Shown here piece by piece: positions 52,578 through 64,000 of a stretch of 64,000 nt of DNA. Source of the stretch: Dirofilaria immitis. Its lineage: Eukaryota > Nematoda > Chromadorea > Rhabditida > Onchocercidae. Position numbers and translations under genes: made by a program. The notes under the pieces were generated by a model that worked only from the letters and a program-made list of their open reading frames with translations, had not been told where the DNA came from and made no database searches. The stretch spans positions 1,054,001 through 1,118,000 of the forward strand of contig JAKNDB010000107.1 of NCBI GenBank assembly GCA_024305405.1. Direction: 5' to 3'. Each line of letters opens with the position of its first letter. Within the stretch, counting starts at the first letter, position 1.

Positions 52578-54726
52578 TTAATCTCGAAGCGGTTGTAATG
52601 ATAATAATGAATGACTTGTAGTTATAAATTTATGCTTCATAAAATTTCTTTGAATAAAGTATACGATAGAAAATGTGATAACAAATAGAATAAATGATAA
52701 AACTATGATAGTACAATATAGATGTGAGCATAAATTACGATTATCACTCGTAATACTAATATTACGTTTCATCTCTTCATTAAACATTCGTATTGTAACA
52801 AGTTTTAAATCTGAATGTAACAATATAGATAATAAATGTTCTCGAGATTGTATCACTTTACCAACGATATTCAAGTCGAGATGATTAGCTGAAAATTTCG
52901 AAATTTAAAAAAACTATTAAAAATTAAACCTATAACATATTTGTTTACTATTAGGAAATAGTGCTCTCTTTTTTTTTTTTTTTTTGCATCAATTTATCAT
53001 CAATACTGAAATATTTCTTGACCAAACATTCTGTTAAACATAATTAGTTCATATTTTTATGAAGCTAACTTTTTCAAAATAATGTCTTATAGATGCTATA
53101 GCATATTAAGAGATTTATGATAATTTAAAAAAAAAAAATTGCTTTTTTTTTTGGCAAATGAACATTTACCATACAGTAATTAGCAATATGTATATTAATA
53201 GAATTATAAATAAGAAAATAAGCCTAGCAAAAAAAAAAAAATATGCTCAAATTTTTTGCTGAAATAATTTAAATTTATAAATATATTGTCATTTATGTAA
53301 ATTATCTATTAAACATTTACTAAAATATCAATTATCGATTATATATATAATTTATAAATATCTATTATCATATATCTTTTTAAAATATCATTTTGTAGTG
53401 TCATCGTTTCATTACTATATACGATTGTTTAAAAATTTTCTCATGATCGATCATATAAATAAATAAATAGTATAATTTGCTAAATAGTAACTATAGTATA
53501 AATAAATAGTATCAATAAATAAATTTGTTAAATAGTATAAAAAAAACAAATAAATAGTATAGTATAGTAAAACCTTATAATGACAATTTTATAACTATAT
53601 ACGATATTATTTAAAAATTTTCTCATGATCGATCATATAAATAAATAAATAGTATAATTTGCTAAATAGTCACTATAGTATAAATAAATAGTATAATTTG
53701 CTAAATAGTCACTATAGTATAAATAAATAGTATAATTTCCTAAATAGTAACAATAGTATAAATAAATAGTATAAATAAATAAATTTGTTAAATAGTATAA
53801 AAAAAAACAAATAAATAGTATAGTATAGTAAAACTTTGTAATAATAATTTTACAACTATATACAATATTATTTAAAAATTTTCCTTTAATCGTTAAATAG
53901 TAATCTGTTAAATAGTATAAAAAAAAAAAAACAAATAAATAAATAAAATAAATAGTATAGTATAGTATAGTATAGTATAGTATAGTATAGTATAGTATAG
54001 TATAGCAAAGTATAGTAACCTTGTAATGATATATCATCGGTAGCATTTCGTAGTACAATGATTGTAATAAAATTAATCGATGTATCACAAAAATAGTACC
54101 AACTAAAACATTTTCCATTTTTATCTCATTATCCAAATTACATTGAATTGCTGTAGCACATTCTTCATTTATCCAACGAGCTAATGCTGTACGAATTGTA
54201 TTCACACTGATTTTAACAATTGATGGACAATCAAAAAATTCGATATAAATCCATTTTGTACCATTTCTATCATCATTTTGAATATACTCAAAAAAAAAAA
54301 AAAAGGAAACAATAATAATAATAATAGTATTATCTAAAATAATGATAATAAAATTATCATTTGAAATTTGAAAACTTCCTGATATATTGCTCATTATTCA
54401 CAATTTATTTCAAAAGTTAGACTCTCGAGATAAAAATTGTATTAGCAAAATTTTAAACGTTGCTAATTTAAAAATAAATCAGATACACTCTCGAGATAGA
54501 ACTGTATTAGCAAATAAACGAAGCTATTTAAAAAAAAAAAAAAATAGACTCTCGAAATAAAAATTGTATTAGTAAACTTTTTAAAAAAGTTAAGCTGATA
54601 GTTGTTGAATAATTTAAAAACCATATATTTTATCTATTATTAAATTTGATAAAAACATACCTGAGTAGTTTTTGTTGCCGCATTTATATATAACCAATTG
54701 AAAGTTAGTAAAATAAATATGAGCAT
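52578..54726 (-). CDS. Orphan type I membrane protein
   Basis: Three exons in transcript order: 54661-54726, 54020-54286, 52578-52888. Exon 1 is a signal peptide (MLIFILLTFNWLYINA). Exon 2 encodes an ectodomain (WIYIEFFDCPSIVKISV, INEECATAIQC) with three cysteines. Exon 3 encodes more ectodomain, two cysteines just before the membrane (NLCSHLYC), a helix (IIVLSFILFVITFSIVYFI) and a basic 30-residue tail ending SLLSLQPLRD. The total is about 214 residues. Exon 2 ends in phase 0 while exon 3 needs one preceding base, so a base is probably missing or a small exon unseen. The 3' end of exon 2 abuts a TATAG minisatellite that extends the open frame artificially. I do not recognise the family. Confidence 0.55.
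53430..54012. repeat. AAATAGTATA minisatellite and (TATAG)n run
   Basis: Repeated blocks of aaataaatagtataatttgc and related units occupy the second intron of the orphan membrane-protein gene. They end in about ten pure TATAG pentamers at 53955-54004, right beside the exon. Confidence 0.9.
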
Positions 54727-55938
54727 GAAAAAAATTAAGAAATGATAATTAAAGAAAATTGAAGAAGAGGGACGAAGAAGAAGAAGAAGAAGAAGAAGAA
54801 GAAGAAGAAGAAATGTCACGCCTTTTAGGAGGAGCAATTTCACTATTCAATATGATGATGATGATCATCATCAGGATTCCTCCATATTGTAACATATTTT
54901 ATGAAAAGATGCTGAAGATACGACAGCGATACTATTTACGATAATGCTTTTCTGTAACATTGCTATATATCATCAACGATTATCTATGATTTTCATCGAT
55001 AACAATATATATACCCAACTACTCTTTATGTTAGAAGAGAACTTACTGTTCGCAAATAACTAATCAATCTAATCAATTTCTAATTTATCACTAAAATTTA
55101 TGCAATATATTATCAATATCTAATTATCACAGAAAAAAATTTTGAAATAATGGACAAAAGGATATATTGAGAATAATTTTCAAATTAAGAAATTTATAAA
55201 CTTTCCAAATAAATGCTATTGTGACAGTAGTATTATTAAAAAGAAATTTTAAACAGCTAGTGATTTATTGAAAGAAAGTAATTCTGAGAATTGAATTTTT
55301 AATTGATCTATGATTTGCATTCGGATGCATACAATGTTTTGTGCAGCAGTTTTCGATCAGCTAAATTAGAAGCAAAGCAACCGTTATAAGCAGTAGGAAG
55401 AGTATGGTCAAAAAGTTCATAGTTATATTATGCGATACAGTTGCGAAAGTTTACAATATATTGCACCATTTTATTGAGGAAGTTCAAAATTTGATATGAA
55501 ATTTTGTAAACAAAAAGATGAAGCAAAAGTATCCTTTTACCGAATTTTACGTTAAACGAGCAATTTTATACTTCGCAAAATATAAAAATTCATTGTTAAG
55601 TAATAATTCCTAGGCCAAAATCAACGATAATACTATACTGCCAAGCGCTAAAAATCTGTCATAAAGGAATGTACTTTCATTGAAAAATGAAAACAAATAA
55701 ATGGTCGACGTTTATTGAACTCTCTAACTGAATATTATAAAATCCAAAAAAAAAACAACATGTATCACTACTAAATTTTATTTTACACACATCGTAAACA
55801 AAAAATCTTTGTACACATTAATTAACAAAACCCATTAAAACTAAAATTAATTAGAATTATAGATTAATATACTTTTGAATAATAGATAAGCTATGTAAAA
55901 TGTTAGCTTTATTTAAAAATTTATGCCAGTTATAGTTG
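54727..55938. other. Intergenic, no gene seen
   Basis: This begins with a (GAA)n run at 54776-54812, which creates a Glu-run frame on + and a Leu-run frame on -; neither is called. The remainder shows no exon. Confidence 0.6.
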
Positions 55939-57410
55939 CTAATCCTTCCATTTTCTTAAGCCAAATCCATAATCTTTCCAAAAGGAAGTTGGCCAGCGAT
56001 TTGCGCGATTTGTTTCAAATGGTGCTGGGTAATCCTGAAAGAATTATTTTTTATACCTAAAAAATCTTTTCTTCCTAAATTCTAAGAATCCCTGAATATG
56101 AATAAAATTTTTTAAAGCAAAAAAATAATGGAAAAATATCTAGCTTTGTCATTCATTGTTAGTTCAAAATTTTTTCCAATCGATCAATGAAATTTCAAAA
56201 CTGACCTCAGGCGGTCGCCATTGTGTAACAATCGGATTGTCGGGACGCACGACATGATAATATTTTCGATAATAAGGCATAGCTGAAAATTATTGGAAAT
56301 AAAATTTAATAAAAATACAATAACAGAAACATTCTTTTACAGAACTGCTACAATCAACTGCAAAATCAAAGATCTAAATAATTTTAAGATCCGAATACTA
56401 TTAGGAACGCAAATATATTTTTAAGGTCGTAGTGAATTTTTAGTTTGAATAATTACGGAACATGGTACGAATTACTATATTTATTACTGCATACTGAAAC
56501 TTCATATGACTTTATGAAATCCTTCTCTAACTTATAATTAGTAATATTACATTCTGAATCAGATGAGAAAATATGAATCAAGTAATCCCGAACAAGGATT
56601 AGAAAAAGTAACTATTAACTTTGCTCAGAAGACACTTCACATTGAGATTATGTAGTGCTATCGATAAATAAATGAATCTTAACTTGAAGAAATGCTTGAT
56701 ATACTGTGTAAGAATGCGATCTATACATTCTTCTGGAACAATATAGAAGCCATCCCATCATTTTTCAACAACATTTAATTTAAAGAAAAACTCACAATCA
56801 TATCCGAAGCCATATGTGAAGATATCGTAGAAGGCAATAATAGTCATTGGAATAAAACAACATGTAAAACCAACGAACTGAAATGATTGGAATGAAAGAA
56901 TGATATTAAATATTCGATAAAAGTACAACAAATTAGTTAGTTCAAAAGTAAATGTTTTAAAAGAGATAAAGAATAAATTCAAGTAACTGATGAATTGTCC
57001 TATATTTATGGCAAAAATCACAACAATCGATCAGTTGGATATATCATTAAATTATCATCAATAGTATATAAACTTTAAATTTAATAATAAAATGTTTATG
57101 CGTTTATATATCTTTCTTAAAAACATTAAATATACAAGAAATATTAACCGTTCGAGAATAATAGCGAAAAAAAAAAGAAGTGGAAATTACTAAATAAGCT
57201 GAATCATCATCTATATTTTTATCAATATCAAATTAAATTGATAAAATCAGCTGAATAATCGGCTATATTTTCATCAAAATATCAAATTAAAGTGAAAAAA
57301 AATAAATAAATAAATAACAAAAATCTTACATGTACGGGCCAATTATTCCATACCCAACGAGGATATGTACGAGCAACACGTGCAATCCGAATCCATCTTG
57401 ATACTACCAT
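55939..57410 (-). CDS. Small single-pass membrane protein, possibly mitochondrial
   Basis: Four exons in transcript order (57330-57410, 56796-56877, 56206-56282, 55939-56034) close in phase to about 111 residues without frame damage. The N-terminus MVVSRWIRIARVARTYPRW is basic and amphipathic like a mitochondrial presequence or matrix tail. One hydrophobic segment follows (FVGFTCCFIPMTIIAFYDIF). The C-terminal half is rich in Tyr, Pro and Trp (MPYYRKYYHVVRPDNP, TQWRPPEDYPAPFETN, WPTSFWKDYGFGLRKWKD). This size and layout resemble accessory subunits of respiratory complexes, particularly single-span subunits of complex I, but I cannot name the subunit and the assignment is an inference. The gene itself is well supported. 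Confidence 0.75.
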
Positions 57411-58296
57411 TCTTAAAATTTCTTACCAATCATTGATTTGATTAAATTAGAACATGAAATTACCTCATTCTATCCACAAATTAACTTCTTTAATTTTAGA
57501 CGAAACTTTTCAACAGTGATAATTTTGATAATTTGAAAAATAAGAAATCAATAGATTTAAAATATCGAACAAATACTTCCGATATCTTTCCATATCACAC
57601 CGCCATTAACATTCAACAGAAAAATAAATACTTAAGATTATAGACTCTCGATCTTATTCGCAATCATTGCAATATTTCGTCTCATATTCTTATCAATCTC
57701 TCCAGATACTCTCTCTTCCTATTCTTTTTCTCTACCTTAATTATGTCATTATCATTCTGCGTTTCCTCAATTCTCTCTAGCGTATTCTCGTACAGATCTT
57801 CACATTTCCCTACATCTTATTGTTTGCATTATAATGCCTGCACTCTATCACATTTACTCTCACAAACTCATCCATCCATCCATATATGCATACATATACA
57901 AATTCAACGGCCATCGCATATGTTATGCCCCAGTCTATGAAATTAACAGTTTCTTATTTCAACATGGATGGAAATCAAAGTTGAAGAAAGGTAAGAAGAG
58001 GGAATTGCGAAGTATGTAAATGATCGTAAGCATCTGTAATTGATCGTAAGCATATATAATCGGTTGTAAGCATCTGTAATTGATCGTAAGCATCTATAAT
58101 TGATCATTAGCATCTGCTAGTTTTAAATGAACAGACAAAAAGTAAAATAAAATTGTTCTAAATATAGAAATTATACATATGCGCTCCTCAATAGTAAAAT
58201 ATTGTTATAACTGTTTCAGGGAATTTAATCAGTCTTATCTTAAATGACAATTTAAAAGAAATCTAACCCAACCATTGATTTACTTTGTCCGACAAT
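57411..58296. other. Divergent intergenic region upstream of the ORP gene
   Basis: The 5' flanks of the small membrane-protein gene (-) and the ORP gene (+). Open frames at 57743-58019 are low-complexity (Ser/His-rich) and lack splice support. A TTTCAG ending at 58219 is a likely trans-splice acceptor for the ORP gene. Confidence 0.6.
58017..58122. repeat. About 22-bp tandem repeat, 5 copies
   Basis: Copies of aattgatcgtaagcatctgt, close upstream of the ORP gene. Confidence 0.9.
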
Positions 58297-61200
58297 ATGA
58301 CAACTACGGACCACAATGCTGTTCTGGAAAGCAGAAAACTGAGTGGTGGAGATAATGAACATAACTGGAGGAATACTTTACCAGCATCAATGGTTTCAAA
58401 AAGTGAAATAAGTGTTTGGAGTGTACTCAAAAAATGCATCGGAAAGGTAAGATTTCGTAATGACAAAAAGGTGCATTATTATCATTGCAGAAATATGGAT
58501 ATTATAAGTTGGAATATTCAGCTCATGTAAGAAATTTCATAGCTAATGTTCAATAATAACTTATTCGTTAGATATTTTCAGGACTTAACACGAATTTCTA
58601 TTCCAATAATTTTCAATGAACTGCTTAGTTTTCTTCAGCGTCTTGCTGAATACATGGAGTATGCTGAATTATTAGAGAAAGCAAGTAAATGTATAGATGC
58701 TACTGAAAGATTTGAGGTAAAATGATTTGAACCACATTCCGACGGGATTGAAATTTAATATTGGCTGTTACTTTTTGTTATTTCAAGTCGACATGGATAA
58801 AGTTATTTCTTGGAAACCAAAAGAACACTTGAGCTTTGTTTGATTAGCAAAAGAATGGGTAACATTTCATGCAGGTGATATCTCTGATCAATTGCATGAA
58901 ATTATCCTGGATTTGAAATAATGATCTTAGAATGATGGTAAAATTTAAGATTATCTGAATTCAACATAGATGTGTTACAGTATGTTGCTGCATTCATTGT
59001 TTCATCACTTTCCTGTAATTATATGCGATTATCGAAACCGTTCAATCCTTTGTGGTTTGAAACCTATGAATTGGATCGGTAAGTTTAAATAAAGATAAAT
59101 GTAAAATAAAGGTTATCTTTTCATTCAGTCTAACTTCGAAGAAAATAGAATTAAAGAATTCTTGTATAATCCGATAAACGTGATGTTTCATATTTAATGC
59201 ATTAATCATTTTCTCGGAAATTTTATCATTCTTATCTTAGTAAGATCTTAATATGATAACTTATTTCCGAAAATGATGGTATATTTCAAATTATGAGCTC
59301 CATAATTGCTTATTCTATTGTTCAGTAAAATATGTCTTAAATCACATTTATTTCGAGATAAAACTATTCAATAGAAAAGAGATTTGGCAGAGTAAAAAAT
59401 TTTATAAATAAAAAAATGCTCGTTTTTGCCTTTCTTTATGGTTTTGTACCTAGTAATTATGAATCAGTTTCTAGTTTTGCAGAAGTAAAGAAAGTGGTTA
59501 TCGGTTCATTGCCGAACAAGTGAGCCATCATCCACCCAAATCCGCTTTTCACGCTGAATCTAAAAATTATGAATTTGATGGTGTTGTTTCACCACGATTA
59601 AAATTTTGGGGAACATCTATTGAAGTGCAGCCTTCAGGAAATTTTCAGTTGAAATTTTTAAAGTTTGTCTTTTTCTCTTTTATTTTTTCTCAACAATTCA
59701 AAGTCTTATAAGTTGCATAAATAAATAGTAATTGCTTCTAAAATTCTACTGTTCGACTATTCTGATTTTTATCAAATTTTGTTGATTTTTTTTCAGTCAT
59801 AACGAAATTTATACATGGAAAACACTGAATGTAACAATTCATAATATCGTCATGGGACAAATGTATATGCAGTTGGTAACTTATACATGACATATTTTAA
59901 TATATTTAACTGGATTTTTCTTTGTTCAAAACAGAGATGGTTTTTTAAAATTGATGACTGTGCAAGTATGAAGCCGAACATGATAAAACTTAGCAAAGAA
60001 CGAAGAAAAACTCTTTTATATTTATGCAATTACTATTCTAAAATATATAGGAACTAGAATATTTTTTCAGGAAGGCCATCTTCATATACAATGTAATACA
60101 GGACTAGAATGTAAACTGTCTTTTAAGAATAACGGTAACAGGCCTTCGAGACAAAGTACCTTTTTTCAGGGATGCTTATCAAAACAGTTAGTTTTTTTAA
60201 ATTCGAATTAATTGAATTTTTGTCATGCTACTTTTATTATTTTGAAATTCGAGTTGCATTTATTCATATTAGGTTTGTAAACCTATTATTGATTCCAGAG
60301 AAAAAGTTTTAAGAGCAATTTACGGGAACTGGACAGCATTTCTTGCCACTTGTGATATTACTAACTTTGAGTTTCGTTATGATGATTGGTTGGAAACTGG
60401 CAAGCAATTCTTCCAAAACTGTTCTGTTCCGGTGAATTTTATTTTTCATGTGAATTGTCGTTCGTTTTTAGACATTGATATATTTTACTGGAAATTATTA
60501 AAGTGAAATTTCAGAATGATATACCATTAATTCAAGGATCAAAGCTGATATGGAAGAATCGTCCCCGACCCTCAAATTCATCTGTGGTCAATATTCTTTG
60601 GATGTTGAATTTATCTAAGTTACTATGAGAATGCCAAGTGATTCAAATCTTTTTGAAATGATTTTATTTAAAGTAATCAATATTTCGATCAGTCTATTTT
60701 CAGATGTACAATTTTACTTCGTTTACATTTCTTTTAAATGATCCGTCCGGCATAACAGACCTGTTGCCTCCAACTGATAGTCGACGAAGACCTGACATAC
60801 GTTTGTTGGAATCAGGTCAAGTAGGTTGGCATTTCTTTTTTAGATTTTTTTGATATCATATTTTCTAAATTTCTCATCGTACACATTCAAGAAATAAGAC
60901 TGTGATTGGCAATAATCGACTCTTTTGATACTTTAATTACATAATCTAACTGTTTAACATCTAACCAAATTTATTAAAGTTAAGTATTTTAGCTTTCATT
61001 ATCAAATTCTTCTTTTTAGAATTGGCCGAGAAAGAAAAAGAACGTCTAGAAGTTAAACAAAGGCAGGCTCGTGCTTTAATGAAAAATACAAAAGAAAAAT
61101 CACCCAAGTAAATTTAACATTTTATGATAATAAAAGAAAAATAAAGCAGAATTAAAATCATTTTTCGTCATTTTAAATGGAATAGAATGTTCCATTCAAT

Positions 61201-61416
61201 ATCTACTGTTATTTGCTAAAATGAACCATTTATATTTCAGTCAAAAGTTTTGGATCCAAAATATTAATTCTCGAATACTTTTTTGTAAATCCGATTTATA
61301 TGCTATTTTTTAGATGGTTTAGATCGATGAATATAAATTCTAAAGATCAATTATTGTGGATTTTCACTTATAAATATTGGAATCGCGAGTATTATGAATG
61401 TGAGGATATTTATTAA
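58297..61416 (+). CDS. OSBPL2: Short oxysterol-binding protein-related protein (ORP2 type)
   Basis: Eleven exons: 58297-58446, 58582-58716, 58981-59078, 59483-59662, 59797-59875, 60071-60186, 60299-60431, 60515-60583, 60704-60824, 61020-61107, 61314-61416. All phases close to 423 residues with no frame damage. The N-terminus matches ORP1/ORP2 (LPASMVSKSEISVWSVLKKC). The ORD signature EQVSHHPP is at residues 139-146, with KPFNP before it and LKFWG after. YNFTSF, LPPTDSRRRPD and the EKERLE helix lead to the family-type C-terminus ECEDIY. There is no PH or ankyrin region, as in ORP2. The family extracts and exchanges sterol and phosphoinositide between membranes; the two histidines and KPFN lysine that hold the phosphoinositide headgroup are present. 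The usual LLGETYE is LWFETYE here. Upstream in-frame TTG codons are not needed. Confidence 0.95.
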
Positions 61417-64000
61417 AGCAAATATTTCAAACAATTTGAAATCGAGTTGGAGAAAAAGATCTTGGACAAATTTTTAATTTGTCTTTTGTTTTATTTGTTT
61501 TTTACACATTTAGGCTTATGCCTATTGGTTAACTGGAATGGTTAACAGATCTCCAGTTTAGTAGCATATTAGTGATATGTAAAATGCTCATTTTCATTAG
61601 TATCAACCAAAATATTTTGAATTATAGATTTATTCAATATTCCTCGTAATATTTTATAACTTTTAGTAATATTTATTCAGTGGTTTGGCCACATGGTATT
61701 CTGCTATTTATTAATATAAATTTTTATTTCAAATTTTTTGTTTTTATTCCAAAAGAATTGTATTTTTTATTTTCAGTCTAATTTATTTGAATACACTCAT
61801 TGTAATTTTCGTTCAATTACGATAAGCTCTAAAATTTTCTATCCACTATTTTTTCTAAATTGGTGATTGTTTTCTAATTTAACATTGCTAAGTTTAAAAT
61901 GTTGCTTTTCTCTCATTTACTTCCGAAATTGCTTTATGTCACAAACGTTTTATTTTAAATTTCATTTCTCTATCATCGCAAATGTAATTAATAACTGATA
62001 AAAAAGTATCTGGAAATTTCATTGGATATTCAATTTATTCTAGCTTTTCATGTGATTTTCTATTATTTTTTTCCGGTTTTTTCTACATTTGAAATCATAA
62101 TTCATTATCTGAGCTCAGTGTTTAAAATTTGTAGCAATCCGGTTTTTAGAGTAGGACTGTTCGTAACAAATGCGCTCCATTCACATTGCAGTTGATGTTT
62201 TTGTATTGCAGTAGATCAGAATAGATCAGAATTCGTTTCTTTTTTTTCTAATACGATGTTCTAGAATTATTTCCGATAAAACAGCACCATTGGTAGATAT
62301 AAGGATGAAGAGAGAAGAAATGATCACAAAGAAGTTGTTCGTATTGTTTTCTATTTTATCTCTTTGACTGATCAAACTGTTAAATCCTGAATCATGTGAT
62401 CTATGTCGAATACATGCAGTGATGCTTTCTGGTTATATGGTCCGTTTTCTTTATCATGGTATTGTAAAAAGAAAAAAAATTGCTTAATTTGATTGAACTA
62501 TTCAAAGATCATTAAAATTGTTCGTATTAACATTCGCATAACATTTCAGATAACTTATTCTATTAAGATAAAAGATATAAAAATACATGATACATACATT
62601 ATTTTTACATATATACTCTTCACTTCAGTGATACGTTAAAGTTGATCGGAAATATCAACAGGTTGTTTCATTTATATAATGTTATGATATTAAGCATAAA
62701 ACACAAAAGTATAAATATATTTCTTCGACATTTTACTAAAACTATTTCAGTTAATCATTTTTCATGTAAATGATTTACAAGCTTATATAATTATACATAA
62801 TCTATCAGCATAAATATTTAGATTTTTGAATTGTTTCTGCAATTGTAACATTTTTATGTTGCTATATTGATAGCAAGATAGGCAGGAATAAAATGTTACT
62901 ACCGGAAGAATGCATTAAAATATTCTATTCAGTAATCAATAATTTTTTTAGCGATCAAAATTCATCTAAACTTGCTGACTACTCTCGACTGCCAATTGTT
63001 ACTTCTTCATATGAAGTTGCTAATAGTTTTTGATTTATTGCTTAAATAATTAGTTCATAAGTTTACATTTGATTGTTAATGAATCAGGATAATGATTATT
63101 ATTTTTTATCAGTGAGAGGATAAAAAGGTAAAGAAAAAAAAAGGATAAAATGATTAAGAAGCATGATCTATAGAATTAAGCAGCAATACATGAACAGTAT
63201 TACTAATGTGTACTGTTAATGTATTATTGTTAATCATGGCGATAATGGAAGGAGGACCATATCGAATTATTCGCGTAACAATTGATAAAATCATTGAACG
63301 GATTAATTATGAGATTGATGATCAGCATTTGAATATTTTAGAGATATCAAATTGATCTCATTACATCTGATAATTTGAATGATTCTGAAAATGCTTCGTT
63401 TCAGTAAATTTTTTTGCATCACAAATCTCGATAATATTAATTTATTTAGTTATTATTAATGCATTTTTTTTCTTGAATAATTTAGTTTTAGGCTTTTTAA
63501 TCAAATTGTTTTTATATTGCGAAAAAAAAAAAAAACGAAAACAATGTTTAATCAAAATGCATTAATGACATTTACTAGGCTTAATTAGTAAATTCATTTT
63601 TTGATATTAAATTTGAGATAATAATAATTTATTATTTCAGTACTAGTGCTAGTGCTAATGCTATATCAGTATATATCAAACTTAATCGTACTGATCAATC
63701 ATCAATATCGATCATCAATCATCAATATAAAATTTTGACAAAGTACACCAATTTTTAGAATTCAATTATTCCAATAGTTATTAAAGTTTTTTATGACACA
63801 TAGTTTACCCTTTCATTCTATTATTCTACTTGTTATCATATATGTTACAATTTCTTTATGCTATGAACATAACTGTTATGTTATAAACATTGTTTACCTT
63901 ATAGAATTATTTGATTCATATTATTAGATAGCATATCTTTAAAGAGAATTACATTTAATCGATAAAAATCAGTTCAGTTTTCTTGATCATTCTTATTTCT
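61417..64000. other. 3' flank of ORP gene, no supported gene
   Basis: AT-rich DNA with many T runs. The only candidate is the short frame at 63236-63355. A (gctagt)-like short repeat occurs at 63640-63660, and several poly-A runs are present. Confidence 0.6.
63236..63355 (+). other. Short open frame, possible first exon
   Basis: The ATG opens 39 codons beginning MAIMEGGPYRIIRVTIDKII with charged, helix-like composition (NYEIDDQHLNILEI), unlike the low-complexity frames nearby. No splice partner or family was recognised within the window; a continuation could lie beyond the right edge. Confidence 0.2.

Noticed and set aside
53633..54019. Long Tyr/Ile-rich extension of the minus-strand frame
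   Set aside because: Read-through of exon 2 past its donor into the TATAG minisatellite.
54759..54843. Poly-Glu frame (+) and poly-Leu frame (-) at the GAA run
   Set aside because: Microsatellite; the real exon on the minus strand starts at the ATG at 54726-54724, downstream of the run.

Overview
The window is nuclear DNA of a nematode, most likely a filarial or related spirurid worm. It is very AT-rich. Genes are split into short exons by introns with GT donors and TTTCAG/TTTTAG acceptors, probable trans-splice acceptors lie just upstream of start codons, and minisatellites are dense in introns and intergenic DNA. Nothing bacterial, plasmid- or phage-like was seen, and there is no CRISPR array.

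Layout on the + strand: EMC6 (2956-3708), the trans-Golgi golgin GCC1/GCC88 with a C-terminal GRIP domain (4801-11181), and a protein with two MSP-like domains and a C-terminal membrane anchor (15207-18091). A tRNA-Arg(CCG) lies on the minus strand at 12807-12878. A Crumbs orthologue (crb-1) then fills 40461-19041 on the minus strand, with 32 exons and about 1719 codons: signal peptide, EGF repeats, three laminin G domains separated by EGFs, more EGFs, one membrane span, and a tail ending in ERLI. Divergent from it, across about 6.4 kb of repeat-rich DNA, is a small secreted CULT-domain protein (46855-48294, +). Further on are an 86-codon gene (49911-50632, +), an orphan single-pass membrane protein (54726-52578, -), a small membrane protein that may be mitochondrial (57410-55939, -), and a short oxysterol-binding-protein-related protein of the ORP2 type (58297-61416, +). 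The last 2.6 kb hold no gene I can support.

The genes are not an operon or pathway. They share a membrane and secretory theme: ER insertase, Golgi tether, tail-anchored MSP protein, apical polarity receptor, secreted CULT protein and lipid-transfer protein.

A striking property is that at least 14 exons in four genes need one extra base, mostly in an A or T run, to keep a conserved frame. All are -1 events, and the restored frames give exon phases that close perfectly. Uncorrected homopolymer errors in a long-read assembly are the likeliest cause. The best biological leads are the secreted CULT protein with an intact tri-tryptophan pocket, an intronic 82-bp inverted repeat in crb-1, minisatellites built from GATA-factor or CRE-like motifs around crb-1, and a fossil duplicated exon in GCC1.
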